This document shows, in pieces, positions 23,500 to 35,290 of a DNA stretch of 64,000 bases. This stretch comes from Gorsachius magnificus (lineage: Eukaryota; Chordata; Aves; Pelecaniformes; Ardeidae), in NCBI GenBank assembly GCA_034008185.1, contig CM067091.1, positions 6,923,799 through 6,987,798 on the forward strand, written 5' to 3'. How positions within the stretch are numbered: the first letter of the stretch is position 1; each line of letters starts with the position of its first letter. A program made the position numbers and the translations under genes. Under the pieces are notes generated by a model. That model had not been told where the DNA came from. It was given only the letters and a program-made list of their open reading frames with translations, and did not search any database.

Positions 23500-26400
23500 T
23501 ATTTTTCCTCTGACCCTGCAGCAATACATTCCACCATGTAATCACAGAGCACATGAAAAACTCAATTAAGTTAACATTTATATGATTAGACACATACAAA
23601 TATATGGAAGATGTCTTTCTGAAAAATCCAGACTTTGGCTACAGACACCCAGGAGTGGTTCGGGTGTCATTTAGCAGCCTGGATGGGCCAGTAGGCATCC
23701 AGCTGCCCCCCAGGACAGCCCTGCATGCCTGGGGCTGTGTCCCTGTGAAGACAGCTCTTTTACCGAGGAGAAACGGGAGTTTAGCACTCACACGGATCCC
23801 TTAGAGGACCTAGGACAGAATTTCAGCCGTTTTCAAAGCCATCATAAAAACAGAGAACAACAATAAATTAAAAAAGTGAAGCAAACTGTGAGCAAATCCC
23901 ACAGCTGGTAGGTTTTGCTTTTTTCATATTTTAACTTTTTTTTTTCTTTCACACAACGCTTTGGAAGAAGTCCCATTTGCTAAATATAGGCTGAAACCTG
24001 TAGCTGCCTGGAAAGAGAAGTGTGGTGATTTCTGAAAAACTCAAGCCTATAAAAGCTGACACACAGCCCCTCACACTCTGTAAAAACCATCTCTTGGTGG
24101 ATTTATTAGACTTAAGCAACAGCAGTTGGTCTGAAAAGAAAATGTATTTAACCTTTCTTTTTAATTGTCGCACTGTTAACCTGTCAGTTCTACATGGGGC
24201 TGTTAATAATTCCGCTTTAAACATCTCAAAAGGAACTTTCGTCTTTAAATATTAAACATTAAAACTTGGGTACGGTTAGAAAAGAATTGATGCAGCACTT
24301 CCAGTAGTAACGTGGCTCGATCCAAAGTCTGTTGGAGAGCCTGGGAATTGTCACACTGAATTAAACAAGCCTAGACACAGGGTAGGCTGCACATCTTGAT
24401 CCCGGGGTCAAACCCTCGGAGCTTTAACCAGAGAGGATAATAGGGGTCTAGACTTGGAGAAGGTCTAGACCTTTAGAGTGGGCCTTTATCTTCACCTTAA
24501 GGCAAGATGCACATTTTGAGGGGGAGTTAATGAATTAATTTGGCTCAGCTCACTGCAGTTTAACTAGCTACTGTGAAACAGAAGTGAACACAAGGCAACT
24601 GTTGTAAAGGAGGTTTGAGCTTGGAATCAACTCCAAGCTTCCTTGCAGACACGTGTCCTGCATTAAAAGCCACACTGGTTTTGCTTTCACTGCAATTTTA
24701 GTCTAAGCCTAATGCATCTCTCTTCTGCAAATATACCTTGGATCTACCTTAACCCATCCCACTTTGTTTCCATGTCTCTCAGCCCAGCCTGGGCAGGAGG
24801 GGACTGGAATCTTCTCACCCCATACTGGAGCAGCTGTATGGGAATCCATCAAACCCCACCGAGATTGCCACCAGCTGTGGGGACACAGTCCTGCTGCCCT
24901 ACGACACCGCCGGAGAGCCCTACAACACACCATGAAATGGGAATTTGGACATCAACCCTTCCGTGGGCTGCAAATGGCAGTGTGAGGGGGCGGATGGGCT
25001 CCCGCTGGGTCACTGCCGGAGCTGGTTGTGCCCAGGGCTGACATCCAGGGCTGTTGCTTCCTACATCTCCTCGTGGACAGTGCCCTCGGCAAAGGAGAGG
25101 TTAAGTATTAACTGGGCTGGAGAGATGGAGCGTGTAACTTGGGCACCCAGGTGGGAAAACAGGGTTACAGTTCCTTAAACTGAAGGGTATCACATGTCAT
25201 TTGTTCCTTGTTTTTTTTTTTCCTTTTATTTTTCCAGGCAGGGGTGGAAAGGTTAATTAGCTTGCCCAAGGTCATGATGAGCTTCGTTGGCAAGGGAAAA
25301 GCATGAGAAAGCCTGGGGTGAATGCTCCAGCACAGGGGTGCCCACCTCGGCCCCCTCCCATCCCATGCCCAGCAGGAGCAGAGCCCGCAGGAAATAAAGC
25401 CTCAACCAAGGCTAGTCCCTGGTACAGCTGTTGCATGTCTTGGGCCTAGCTATAACTATAAAATGTTGTATCTTCTGGAAACAGACCTGTACCCTTTAAA
25501 CCAAAGGCATTTTCCAGGACTGAGAAACTCACTGGGGCAGGATCGGAGCTGTTGCACTGCTAGAGAAGGGCATGGCAGAAAACACAGCTGCTCTGGGAAG
25601 CCGAATGCATAACATTGCTGCTGAACTACAGCCGAAGCATGGCACACTGGTGTATCCTTAATTAACAGGCATGCCCACCCCCATCCACTGAGAGCCAGGT
25701 ACAAGAGAGAGTTGGGTGCGCGGTGTGCCAGCACCGCCAAGGGTTGCAGCAGCATGTTACCAACGCTGCCTTCTCTGTCCTGCGGCTGCCTGCAGCGCTT
25801 TAAGCAGCACATTCAGCACACCTCCCCATTTCAATTCCCACCGTCATGCTGCTGGCACTTACCTGCATTCATGCAGAGACCCTGTCTCATTTCCCAGCCT
25901 TACATCAGACTTCCCTGCTTGCTGTAACCAGCTCCTGAGCATCGCTTGTCACCAGACAGACTGGCATCCATTGGCTGCAGCAGAGCTGCAGCGCAACCCT
26001 GGTCTCTGGAGCTGGTGGTTGGGTTTGCTGGTGCAAGCAGGGAGTGGAAAGCTCTGATGGGTAGTTTTTGTGGAGCAGAGGCCCGTGCTAAGGCAGCCAT
26101 GTGCTCCTGAGGTAGCAATGCCCACGTGGCACTACTCAGACCATCTCCTCTATCTGGAGACTTTCTCCTCCAGCAGAAAGAGGTCCAAGGCTGGTTCACA
26201 CGCCCGGCAGCTCTCTCCCTCCCCTCTTCAGGATGGATATTTGTGAAGGCCATAGTAGCTGTGTGATGCTACAGATTAAATCTCCAACTTCCCTTGGCAG
26301 GAGCCCTGCAACAACCCAAGAGCCTCAATGGGCTCTGCTCTATCCTACCGATCCCGGCAGCAAGCTCCCAGGGACTTCAGGTCTGGCCAGGACATCATGG

Positions 26401-27098
26401 ACTACTCATATGGGTCAGAAAAGCAGGAGAGGGGTGATAACCACATCCAAATCACATCTCAGCACTTTCACTCGTGATGCTTGCAGCAACCTGGGATGCC
26501 ATGGGGCAAATTCCATGGTGCTGTCTAAGGCAGCATGATTTAGAGCCTCTCAGGTTTGCTAAGGCTCCCTGGGCACTCCTTACACCCTGTCTGCTGATGC
26601 ATAAAGCAATCTAAATAAGTGTAATTTATGCACGAAAGAAAAGGTGCAAGTTAAAATAACTCTCAGCCTAGAATAGCTTCTAAGTGGGGAGAGAGAGAGC
26701 GAGGGGAGTCTTAACTTTATGCCACATAGAGCATCATCTCTGAATTTGGCCCTGGGCCTCAAAGCTTTTAAAAACAAAGAGTAAATTTAGTTTGCAGGAG
26801 GTCATACCTGGCTCTGTGCACCTCTCCAGGACTTTGTTAGCGAGTCCTGGCCCAAGCGAGGCAAGTACGAGCAAGCTCAGGAGTGAAGCTGACTAGGAGG
26901 CAGCGCTTGGTGCTGGTGTGGAACAGCCTGGTTTTCCACCGCCGGTTCCTCCCCTGCCTGTTGACACCTCTGCAAAGCAGAGATAAACCAAGGCCACTCC
27001 ACTCAGTAACTGATGTACACGAATGCATGTGATGAGCGATGAAAAGATGGACCCTTTGTGCCTCAGTTGTTAAGCGCATCCTGGCTGACTGTCTTTTT
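23500..27098. other. Non-coding stretch
   Basis: No gene recognised. A perfect 12-base palindrome 'aggtctagacct' lies at 24,461-24,472, with a second 'gtctagac' at 24,446-24,453. Overlapping open frames of up to 118 codons at 25,322-26,253 are on both strands and look like chance. Confidence 0.5.
25235..25292. repeat. Ancient MIR/L2/L3-like relic (short)
   Basis: The stretch 'gaaaggttaattagcttgcc' followed by 'caaggtcatgatgagc' matches the 'gaggttaagtgacttgcccaaggtcacacagc' core of old amniote repeats. It is in the same orientation as the relics at 4,315 and 15,055. Only about 50 bases are recognisable. Family assignment is uncertain. Confidence 0.45.
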
Positions 27099-27565
27099 CA
27101 TAGAATGGTTTGGGTTGGAAGGGACCTTCAGAGATCATCTAGTTCCAAACCCCTGCCATGGGCAGGGACATCTTCCTCTACACCAGGTTGCTCAAAGCCT
27201 CATCCAACCTGGCCTTGAACATTTCCAGGGATGAGGCATCCACAACTCCTCTGGGCAACCTGTTCCAGAGCCTCACCACCCTCAGAGTGAAGAATTTCTT
27301 CCTTATAGTTAATCTAAATCCACCCTCTTTCAGTTTAAAGCCATTACCCCTTGTCTTAGCACTACCTGCCCTTGTAAAAAGACCCTCTCCAGCTTTCTCC
27401 AGGTACTGGAAGGCTGTTGTAAAGTCTCCTCAGAGCCTTCTCTTCTCCAGGCTGAACAACCCCAACTCTCTCAGCCCGCCTTCATCGAAGAGGTGCTCCA
27501 GCCCTCAGATCATCTTCATGGCCCTCCTTGGACTCGCTCCAAACAGGTCCATGTTTTTCTCACTT
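27099..27565 (-). mobile_element. CR1 LINE, 5'-truncated, about 465 bp (minus strand)
   Basis: On the plus strand it runs from 'catagaatggtttgggttgg' through 'aagggaccttcagagatcat' to 'gctccaaacaggtccatg', the reverse of the CR1 3' region including the last part of ORF2 and the short 3' end. Phrases reversed from the ORF2 C-terminus are clear, for example 'ctgttccagagcctcaccac' and 'ttctctccaggctgaacaac'-like wording. It is a different subtype from the copy at 62,386. No long open frame survives on the minus strand, so the coding part is decayed. The 136-codon plus-strand frame at 27,158-27,568 is merely antisense to it. Confidence 0.95.
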
Positions 27566-27990
27566 TGACGCTCCCTTTATGCACAGGACAAGTTGTTTTC
27601 CAACCAGGTGGCTCCCGCTGTATCAGGAACATTTGGATTTATTTCTGTTGATACTTTGCAGTGACCTGAATATTTCCCAAACTTGTGTCATCCTGCCCAA
27701 TGCATGCTTAGTGCTTAATTGTCACTAAAGGCACTGCTAATATTGATAGCCCGTGACCTGTCTGCAACCCGCACCAGTCAATACCGCTGTGACGAAGGCT
27801 GGTATGGTAAGTGCCATTGCTGATGGGAGGCTGATAACATTATGCGCCTGTGACACGTGAATCAACCTCGGGGTAAGTGAGCTGATTTAGAATATAATGA
27901 ATAAATAACCTCGGGTTTGAAGAGGGGATGCTGTCAAAGGCTTTCTAAAAATAGTTGGTAATTGGCTTTGTATTAGGTTTATTATTGCCT
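27566..27990. promoter_or_regulatory. Candidate conserved non-coding element next to a CR1 copy
   Basis: From about 27,730 the sequence is repeat-free with words such as 'tgctaatattgatag' (27,736), 'ggctgataacattatgcg' (27,829), 'aatataatgaataaataacc' (27,892) and 'ttggtaattggc' (27,955). A cluster of CpG dinucleotides lies at 27,750-27,870. No open frame of note. Regulatory role is inferred. Confidence 0.22.
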
Positions 27991-30900
27991 GTGATGGTCT
28001 CTTAGAAGTTTTGAAACCGCAGCTTCCTCCTCAGGTGCATCCCTGTGCTCCAGAGCTGTGCTCTCAAGGTGCGGGCGCTGCCTCTCCCAGCTGCCAGTGC
28101 CCAGGGGAGGATTAGTGTCAGCCCTGGGCAATGCCCTGCTCCACACGGGGTGAAAACAAAGCTCCTTAAATACTTTTCTGGAAGCGTTATCCCCTGGGGT
28201 TTGGGGCACTTGTTTGGTTGGGGACATCTCTGAAGGGTCCAGATCAGGAACAGAAATCCCAGGAGATTTACTGACCCTGTTACTGATCACCGTGAGTTGG
28301 CTGCATTGCTCCCACCATGAACGCTTCAACTCCAGAACTTTACCTGCTAAGCAGCTAAGGTTTGGAAAAAAATCATGTTTTCTGGCTGAAGTGTTTGTGC
28401 CAAGAAACAAATCTGGTCTTTTGTGCACAGAAAGGCTTTCCCTAAAGGGGCAGCACTGCCCCGTTCCCTCCAGGGCAGGTTCTTTGGCTCTTGCACCTCC
28501 TGGTCCTCACACTCCTTAGAGATGCTGAGCAGCTACTACATGGTCCTTTCAAGAACGTGCCCTGAAGAGGCCACTAGCTGTAATATAAGGCAACATTATT
28601 AAGTCTTCAAGGCCATCTGGCTGGACAAATCTGCTCTGCGATGCCTATTTACTGATGCAGTGAAGGAAAGAGGGGACAACATCCCCTTCCACTGCCAACG
28701 GCCCCCCTGCTCCCTGCTGTACCCATGTTCAGCCCTGTGCCACGGTGCCAATGAGCTTTTGTGCTGCACTGGGGTGAACGGTCTGTTCTCACCTGGCTCC
28801 TGGTATCATCTGGTTGACAGCCCCTCGCGGGCACGGACAGAGTTGACGTTGTTCCCTGGGCAGGTTTCATTTGTGCCCCCCTCACTCCAGCGCAGACCCC
28901 TCGGCAGACAGGGCTCGGTGAGATTTGCAAGCTGCGGGCTGCAGACAGCAATCACTCCCCCACGGCCCAAGCAGGGCTGCTGTGAGGGTGCTGCTAGGCA
29001 GTCACACTCCGATATTTTTATAGCCCCACACAACGACCAACTCCTACTCTCAGCTTTCACAGGGAAGCTGCTTTTCTTCTTTCTCAGAGTCATTGTCATC
29101 TTATTCAGAAGCATGTGCGGAGCAAAAAGGGACTTTGTAATCGTCTGGTGCAGAGAAACAGCGTGAGGAGGGGCAGGGGGACCTTCAGTGGGGATCTCAA
29201 ACCAGCATGCTCCGAGCTGGGGAAAAAAATCCTGCTGGGAAGTTTACAGCCAGTTCCAGACTCCATCGATCATCCCCTGTGTGTTCACCCTCCATATTGC
29301 AAGTTGGCTCTGAAGGACCCTTTAAATGGCCCGAGCCCTTTAGTTATCCACAGACAGTATCTGAAAGGCTTAAAATACATCAGCAATCACACCACTAAAG
29401 CCTAATGGGTTTTTCAACCAACAGAGTGAAATCTGTGGAAGAGGCCTGATGGAGCCTCTTGTGAGGGTGCAAGAGTGGATGAGCTCAGCCTGTCCCTGAC
29501 TGATTAACGCCGCTCTTCCATTGAAACCTCAGGCCCCATCTCAGCCCTCTGCACCAGATTTAATCATATCTGTTTGATTTTGTCCCACAGGATACAAAGG
29601 CTGCAGTGATGGGTCCAGGCTGCAGCGGCCTCTCTGACAGTGCTGGTTGCACCAGCACCGCTGGCTGGTTTGTAGCAACAGTGAATTTTGGAGGAGAAGC
29701 CCCCATCTGCAAACCAGCTTGGACCTTCTGGATGTCCCAGGCTGGGCTGATATTTCAAGCTCGGCCCAAACCATGAGAGTAACGCTGTCCCCTCCTTTCC
29801 CCACTCCGCTGTCTTCTGCTCTGTGATCAAACTCCTTCTGCCTTTGATAGGATTTAGATGAGCTGTTTCTTCCGCAGGCTCTGGCATTAAAGCACACACG
29901 TATCTTTAAGCACATGTGGAGGAAAGCCGTGAGCAGTGCAATTCACCCAAATCATCACGACTCCTTTTATTTTTACATTAAATGTTTTTCTTTATGAAAG
30001 GAATAAAAGAACTATAACAATCACAATGAAATAAGAAAGTGAATGCCTAGAGGTAACTACAATATAAAATCATATTCATCATATCATAATATTTTACATT
30101 TGCTCGTTGTTTTATGTGGATTAAAACCCCCTCGGCACACAAGCTAACAACAGCAAGAAAAGCTGCGGAAGGGGAAGGGAAACATAAGAAAAGCGATACG
30201 CAGCCCGGGGTACTGGCGCAGCAAGGAGCGCGCTCTGGCCAGCAAGCAAGCCAGAATTGCATCTGACTGTGGTTCCAAGTTTGGCATCAAACAAGCCAAC
30301 CCCCCCATGCCTTTGCCCTGCTCCTCGGCCAGGGCCACTCGTGCAAAAGTGCCCGCTCTGCCTCGAAACCAGCCAGCTCGTGGCGTGAGCAATGCAGCCA
30401 GACACGAGCAGAACACGAGCTAAAGGCAGTGGCTCCCCTCCCAGCAGTGCCTGCCCCTGCTCCCGTGTCCCCCTCAGCTCCCTGGCCAGCCCCAGTGCAA
30501 GCCTCCTGCCAGGCTGGTGGTCACCAGCGTTGGCTGGCTATTAAATTAAAGGAGAGAGAATGGAACAAATGACTTCGGGAAGCAGGGCATTCTTCATGTC
30601 CTGAAAGACTTCAGAGCAAGATTAAATGCCTTCCTGGAAGCTGTCTTTTAAGAATGTGCGCTGGATGAGGTGCAGTAGTGGTGAGCCTGGGTTGCATCAA
30701 CTCTTTATAAAAGGGCCAGCCTGGATGCTCAAACAGCCTGCAGGAGCAGAACAAAAAATGATGTTTGCTGACTTCCACACAGCTCCTAAGGTGGCTTCTC
30801 CCAAAAGAATGGCTAAAATACTAACTTCTGCATGGGATTTGTTTGTGAGCAACAAGAGCTTTTTGTCCCTTTTTTCTTCTGGAAAGGAAGGGAATAAATA

Positions 30901-31542
30901 AAGCAGCTCTTGGTCCTCAGTGTCCTGAGCTGGGACAGCGCCCAGGGAGGCAGCCTGGGGGTTGGGAAGACAGTGCAGTCACTTTGAGTTCAAGAAAGCA
31001 AGTTACACTGATTGCAGGTTGCAAGTCTTCTCCTGCATAAAATCCAACAGGACATTTACTCCCCTTCTTACAACGCTTTTCAATATATTTCCAGACGCTT
31101 TCAAAGAACGCTTTAAATTATCCATGTGCTGTTTTTCACATGTGTTATAAAGGCAGGGCACTATTTTTATTTTCTGTAGGACAAGTCAGAACAACGCTTT
31201 GTGGGGTTTGTTTGGCTGAAATGAGCCTGTGTGGCAAAAAAAATCTGCTGCACATCGATACCATTGTGCAACTTCTATAGCTAGAGCTTTTGCCGTGGCA
31301 GTTTGCAAACACGGGGCTAGCATTAATTCATCATTAGAGCCTTCCCGCTGTGCGAGCCTGCAAATAGAACTGCAACATGAGCTGCAGCTTGGAACGGGTT
31401 AAATGAGCTCCAATTCCCCCTTAGTGAGGTCTCAGCTAAATTAAACACCCACATCTGAACTTCCAGTATGTAGTGGGCTGTTCTTTTCCCCACCTCGCAA
31501 ACTCACGCTCATCAGAGAGAATGACAATGCTTCCTTCTCCTG
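27991..31542. other. Non-coding stretch with a weak CpG-enriched patch
   Basis: No gene recognised. Positions 30,121-30,420 contain about 16 CpG, more than the neighbourhood, but I see no promoter-like or exon-like structure. The 168-codon plus-strand frame at 28,660-29,166 overlaps minus-strand frames and has no recognisable domain. At about 30,595-30,680, 'gagcaagattaaatgccttc' may be a very old CR1-like 3' piece; the match is weak. Confidence 0.5.
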
Positions 31543-31739
31543 CTCTCCCTCTCCTCTCCTCTCCTCTCCTCTCCTCTCCTCTCCTCTCCCCCTCCCTCTC
31601 CCCCTCCCTCTCCTCTCCTCTCCTCTCCTCTCCTCTCCTCTCCTCTCCTCTCCTCTCCTCTCCTCTCCTCTCCTCTCCCTCCCCTCCCTCCCCTCCCTCC
31701 CTCCCCTCCCCTCCCTCCCCCTCTCCCTCTCCCTCTCCC
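31543..31739. repeat. 197-bp pure pyrimidine tract, mainly (CTCTC)n
   Basis: Every base from 31,543 to 31,739 is C or T. The first two thirds are almost perfect 5-base units of the TCTCC type and the last third has CCCT and CCCTCC variants. The minus strand is therefore all purine. Open frames of 104-127 codons across it are just translated repeat (Ser/Leu/Pro on one strand, Arg/Glu/Gly on the other) and are not proteins. Confidence 0.97.
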
Positions 31740-33590
31740 ATCCTCTCCATCCCCAGCTACAATAGAACCCCCCACTTGGCTATGCCTTCCCAAGCTTTTG
31801 GCACATGGGTTGGTTGGAGTTTTTTTTGGTTTTCCATACACAGAAATTTATGCTGAGGTGCTGGTCCTGGAGCCTTCTCATGGCACACACAAATTAGCGG
31901 GGTGGTTGCAGCAGGGGGGTCCGCCTTTGCCTGGGAGTGGGGACAGCAGCAGAGGGGACCGAGTAGGGTCCCATCACACATCCAGGAGCTCGTGGGTGCC
32001 CGGGGCACCCTGCGCCTGCAGGAGAGCGCAGTGCTGCTGCATGCCCCTTTGCTCAGCGTGGCTCAGCACAGCTGAGCGCCACTGCACAGCACCAGGTGCC
32101 TCCTCCAGACCCAGAGCTGTGGCTGCAGCTCTCCGGGGGCAGCCTGCTAGCAGATTTATTCCACATTCCCTTGTCCCTGTTTGAGGCTCTGCAAGTTCTG
32201 AGGTTCCTAAGGAAGCCACAAATCCCCCTCTTCCATCTTCCTTGCATCACTAAATTCGGATATCTCTACCTTTGCTTTGTTTAGCTCCACATTACTCTAC
32301 AAAATGAGACCAATATTTCACCAAGACCTCATACTTCTGATCAAGTTACCGCAGACTAGGACCTCATGGTTGTCCTGTTCAATGCTTATTGCGAAGAGGC
32401 TTGGCTGCAGTGACTCTTCACTGAGGGCATATTTAGCACAGCTCTCTTTCTTTTTTTTATCACGTAACTTTGAAGATAAGGTTTCATTACCCACATGTTC
32501 AAAATGCAATGAAACATTTACTTAAAACAACCAGGATTCTCAGAGGGAACGGCACTGACAAAAAGCATAAATGATCCCTGCTTGGTTTGGTGCCTCCTTC
32601 AACTCACTGGTACCTGGCAGCGGAGAGCTTGCGCCCTTGCACTTTCTTAGGAGAATTAATACAGCAATTATATCATTCAAAGGGCAGAAATAAAATGACA
32701 TGTTGTGAAAGAAAGGGGGGATATTTGGATTTGATATTTGGCTCTAGCTCTGTGCTCCAGACCAGGGAAAGCATTCCCATGAGCGTCCCTCTGTGGACAC
32801 GTTGATGGAGGTCCCCTTCTCAGAGGATTTGGGCTTCTTCCCTGCCTCACAAAATTGCAGCAGGGTTTTGTGAAGCTATTTTAGACATGTTAATTGCTTC
32901 TGGTGCTCTCAACCCTGTGAAAACAAGTGTGCTTAAGCTGCCGAGCCTCCCAGGTCATGTCCATGTCTCAGAAATGCTGGAGACAGTCCAAGAATACAGT
33001 TTTTCACCCATGCTGCCCTGGCATCTCCTGGCTGACCGCTTTCCCCTGACTTCCCACTGCCCTTATCCCCCCACCCAGCTTGGACCTTGCTGAACTACTG
33101 CCGGGCAATTTGGGAAAAATAACGCAGCATCTCTGTGCAGGTTTGCAGCACTCAAAGTCAGGATGATTTCGCAGAAGGACTCAGGCTCCTTGTTCAGGGC
33201 ACAGCAGGGAACATTGGATTCTATTTGTGCCCCTGACTGCCTTTTGCATGACAGAGAACTTTGCAGGGCTGAGCTTTGTGGCTCTTTCTCAGTCTCCAAG
33301 GCCATAAGCATTGCTTTACGCAGAGCCTCCCCTTGTCCTCAGGACCCTGGGGGCATCTTTTTTTTTTTTTCACCTCATGCATCCTGTAGGGCACTGGATG
33401 GGACTGCCGAGTGCTCATGCCACATAGCTCAAGAGAAAAAACCCATCCAGAGCAATCCCGATTCCCATATTTGAGTAGGGGGTGGGGAAAACATGCTCTT
33501 CCTGGCTTCCGCCTGCTTTTTTTTTTTTTTTTCATTCAAATGAACTCAGCACCTACACTCTTCTTGAAGCAAATGGAACAAGACAGATGT
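31740..33590. other. Non-coding stretch
   Basis: No gene recognised. It includes T13 at 33,358-33,370 and T16 at 33,517-33,532. Open frames of up to 135 codons are interrupted by these T-tracts (Phe runs) and are probably chance. Confidence 0.5.
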
Positions 33591-33960
33591 ACATGCAATC
33601 CCCTTATTCTTCTCCGAGACGCTCCCTGTGAGCGGCCAGCCCGTCACCAGCTGATTGCATCGCAGGCCAGATTGCTGCTCTGCAAAGTCAACGCCCCCGA
33701 CACTCTAATGGATTTCATTCTGTTATCTTTTGAGGGGCAATCCGTATTTTATCGCCCCTTTCCTGCTCCACGGGAGCCCAAAGTGGGTCAGGGATCCGTA
33801 GTCCATCGGCCGTTTTAATCAAACAGTGATTTGCCTGCCTGCCGCTCGCGTGTCAGAGTGTGGGCACAGGCATTGGAGGAGAGCAACAAAGAGCAAATAA
33901 AGGAGACTAAATGATATGCAGTAATTAAGTTATTCTTCATCTTCAAGATTGCTGCCGAGG
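33591..33960. promoter_or_regulatory. Candidate conserved non-coding element (CpG-retaining, homeodomain-like core)
   Basis: Among the strongest regulatory-looking blocks in the window. It is repeat-free with about 16 CpG at 33,613-33,850. It continues into an AT-rich core with 'ttttaatcaaacagtgat' near 33,813, 'gagcaaataaaggag' near 33,890 and 'gatatgcagtaattaag' at about 33,912-33,928 (POU-like plus homeodomain-like). A 135-codon frame overlaps only its first part. Function and conservation are inferred. Confidence 0.3.
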
Positions 33961-34668
33961 ACAAGATTGGTACAATGAGCCCGAGGCGCTTCTCCCTTCA
34001 CTCCTCTCCATCTCAGCGCCTGTGACATGGAAGATGAATATGCAGCATTTTCTATTTGTGCTACTAAACCGCCCATTAAATGCCAGCAGGGAAAAATGAT
34101 ACATAAATACCAGAATTCTGCTATCCTTTGTGTGTGTGAGAGAGAGAGAGGAAGAGCAGCCTGCCTTCATCTGGAGAGTGAGCTGCTTTCGGCTGGGGAA
34201 GGAGCTGATGAGGTCTGGTGATGGGCAAAGCCCCCACGCCTGCCTGGCACCTGTCGACAGAAAAGGAGGTGCTAGGATTTTGTCTCTGCAAACCTGGTAA
34301 CGTCCTTGCTGCATGTCGGAACCCCATTTTCCAATCAGAAGGTGCTGCAAAGGATTTACCTTCATGTTTAATGCCCTCCTGCCCCCGACCTGTTGCAAGA
34401 CCAGAAGCATTACAGGTGTCTTGGGAGCCTGAGCTCAAGCAGCCTTTAGCTGGTGTGCAGCAAACCAGTGCCCTTGGATGCAGGTCTCCCCGTTTACACC
34501 ACTGCAAAAGGCTCCCCATGATGGGACGGGATCATCCGGGTGCCATGATACCCCAGTGGGACAGGCACAGTGAACGTGTCCTGCCACGGCCACCAAAGAA
34601 GTCCTGTCCTTGACGCAATACCATCACAGCGCTGCTCCACTACCAGAATCCCAGGTGAAATTTGGGGA

Positions 34669-34728
34669 AAAGAAAAAAAAACCAGCCAACAAAAAAAAAC
34701 CCCCAACAAACCAACCAACCAAAAAAAT
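34669..34728. repeat. A/C-rich low-complexity tract
   Basis: Runs of A broken by CC, CAAC and ACCAACC motifs. Simple low-complexity sequence with no clear unit length. Confidence 0.85.
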
Positions 34729-34929
34729 CCTTGTGGTTTCTCAGTGCTTTGAAGTGGGTCCTGGACAAGTGGCTCTCACCCTGAGAACAGGAGACAGATC
34801 CTCTTGCGGGGTCAGCCAGCGGTGGGAGGCAATCTCACCCAGCAACGCTGCTCTTCAGGCACTTTCTTTGGAGATAGGGTCTTGGCCATCCCCTGCCTTG
34901 CCCCCGTCCTCCTTATAATCCCATTGAGA

Positions 34930-34950
34930 CCATCTGCATTTTGCAGATGG
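34930..34950. other. Perfect 9-bp inverted repeat with paired E-boxes
   Basis: Arms 'ccatctgca' and 'tgcagatgg' are exact reverse complements around a TTT loop. Each arm contains a CANNTG E-box (CATCTG / CAGATG), the form bound by bHLH factors. The palindrome is seen; binding is inferred. Confidence 0.9.
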
Positions 34951-35039
34951 CAGGAGCTTGTCTCCAGCACCGGCACCGGGGCTGACTATCTCCAGCCTCA
35001 CACCTTGCAGGCAACACCGGTTGCCAGCAGACACTCATT

Positions 35040-35290
35040 TCCATCCGCAGTAATCTTGGCAATATCTAAATAAAGAGAGCCGCCTGTGAGAGCTCCCACA
35101 GAAGCCATCGGCAAGCAGATAAGCAGGGACTCTGTTGCCGATGTGTAATGCCAGGTTTCAAGCAACGGGGGGAGATTAGGATCATTGTGTTATCTACTGT
35201 TATCTAATTCAAGAAAATAACCATGTGCATGGCACATATTATCAAATGCACAGAACTCCTCCGAAAATGATATTAAGGCAGGAACTTCAC
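35040..35290. promoter_or_regulatory. Candidate conserved non-coding element with GATA cluster
   Basis: A repeat-free block with two 'gttatct' words (GATA reversed) in about 20 bases at 35,190-35,210, another 'agataagc' near 35,117, and a palindrome with perfect 6-base arms (atgtgc / gcacat) at 35,223-35,237. AT-rich with no open frame of note. Enhancer role is inferred. Confidence 0.25.

Noticed and set aside
27158..27568. 136-codon plus-strand open frame
   Set aside because: It is antisense to the CR1 copy at 27,099-27,565.
28660..29166. 168-codon plus-strand frame with hydrophobic end
   Set aside because: It is overlapped by minus-strand frames and no known family or conserved motif is recognised; kept as unexplained open frame only.
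31436..31856. Arg/Glu/Gly-rich and Ser/Leu/Pro-rich open frames as low-complexity proteins
   Set aside because: They are direct translations of the pyrimidine microsatellite at 31,543-31,739.
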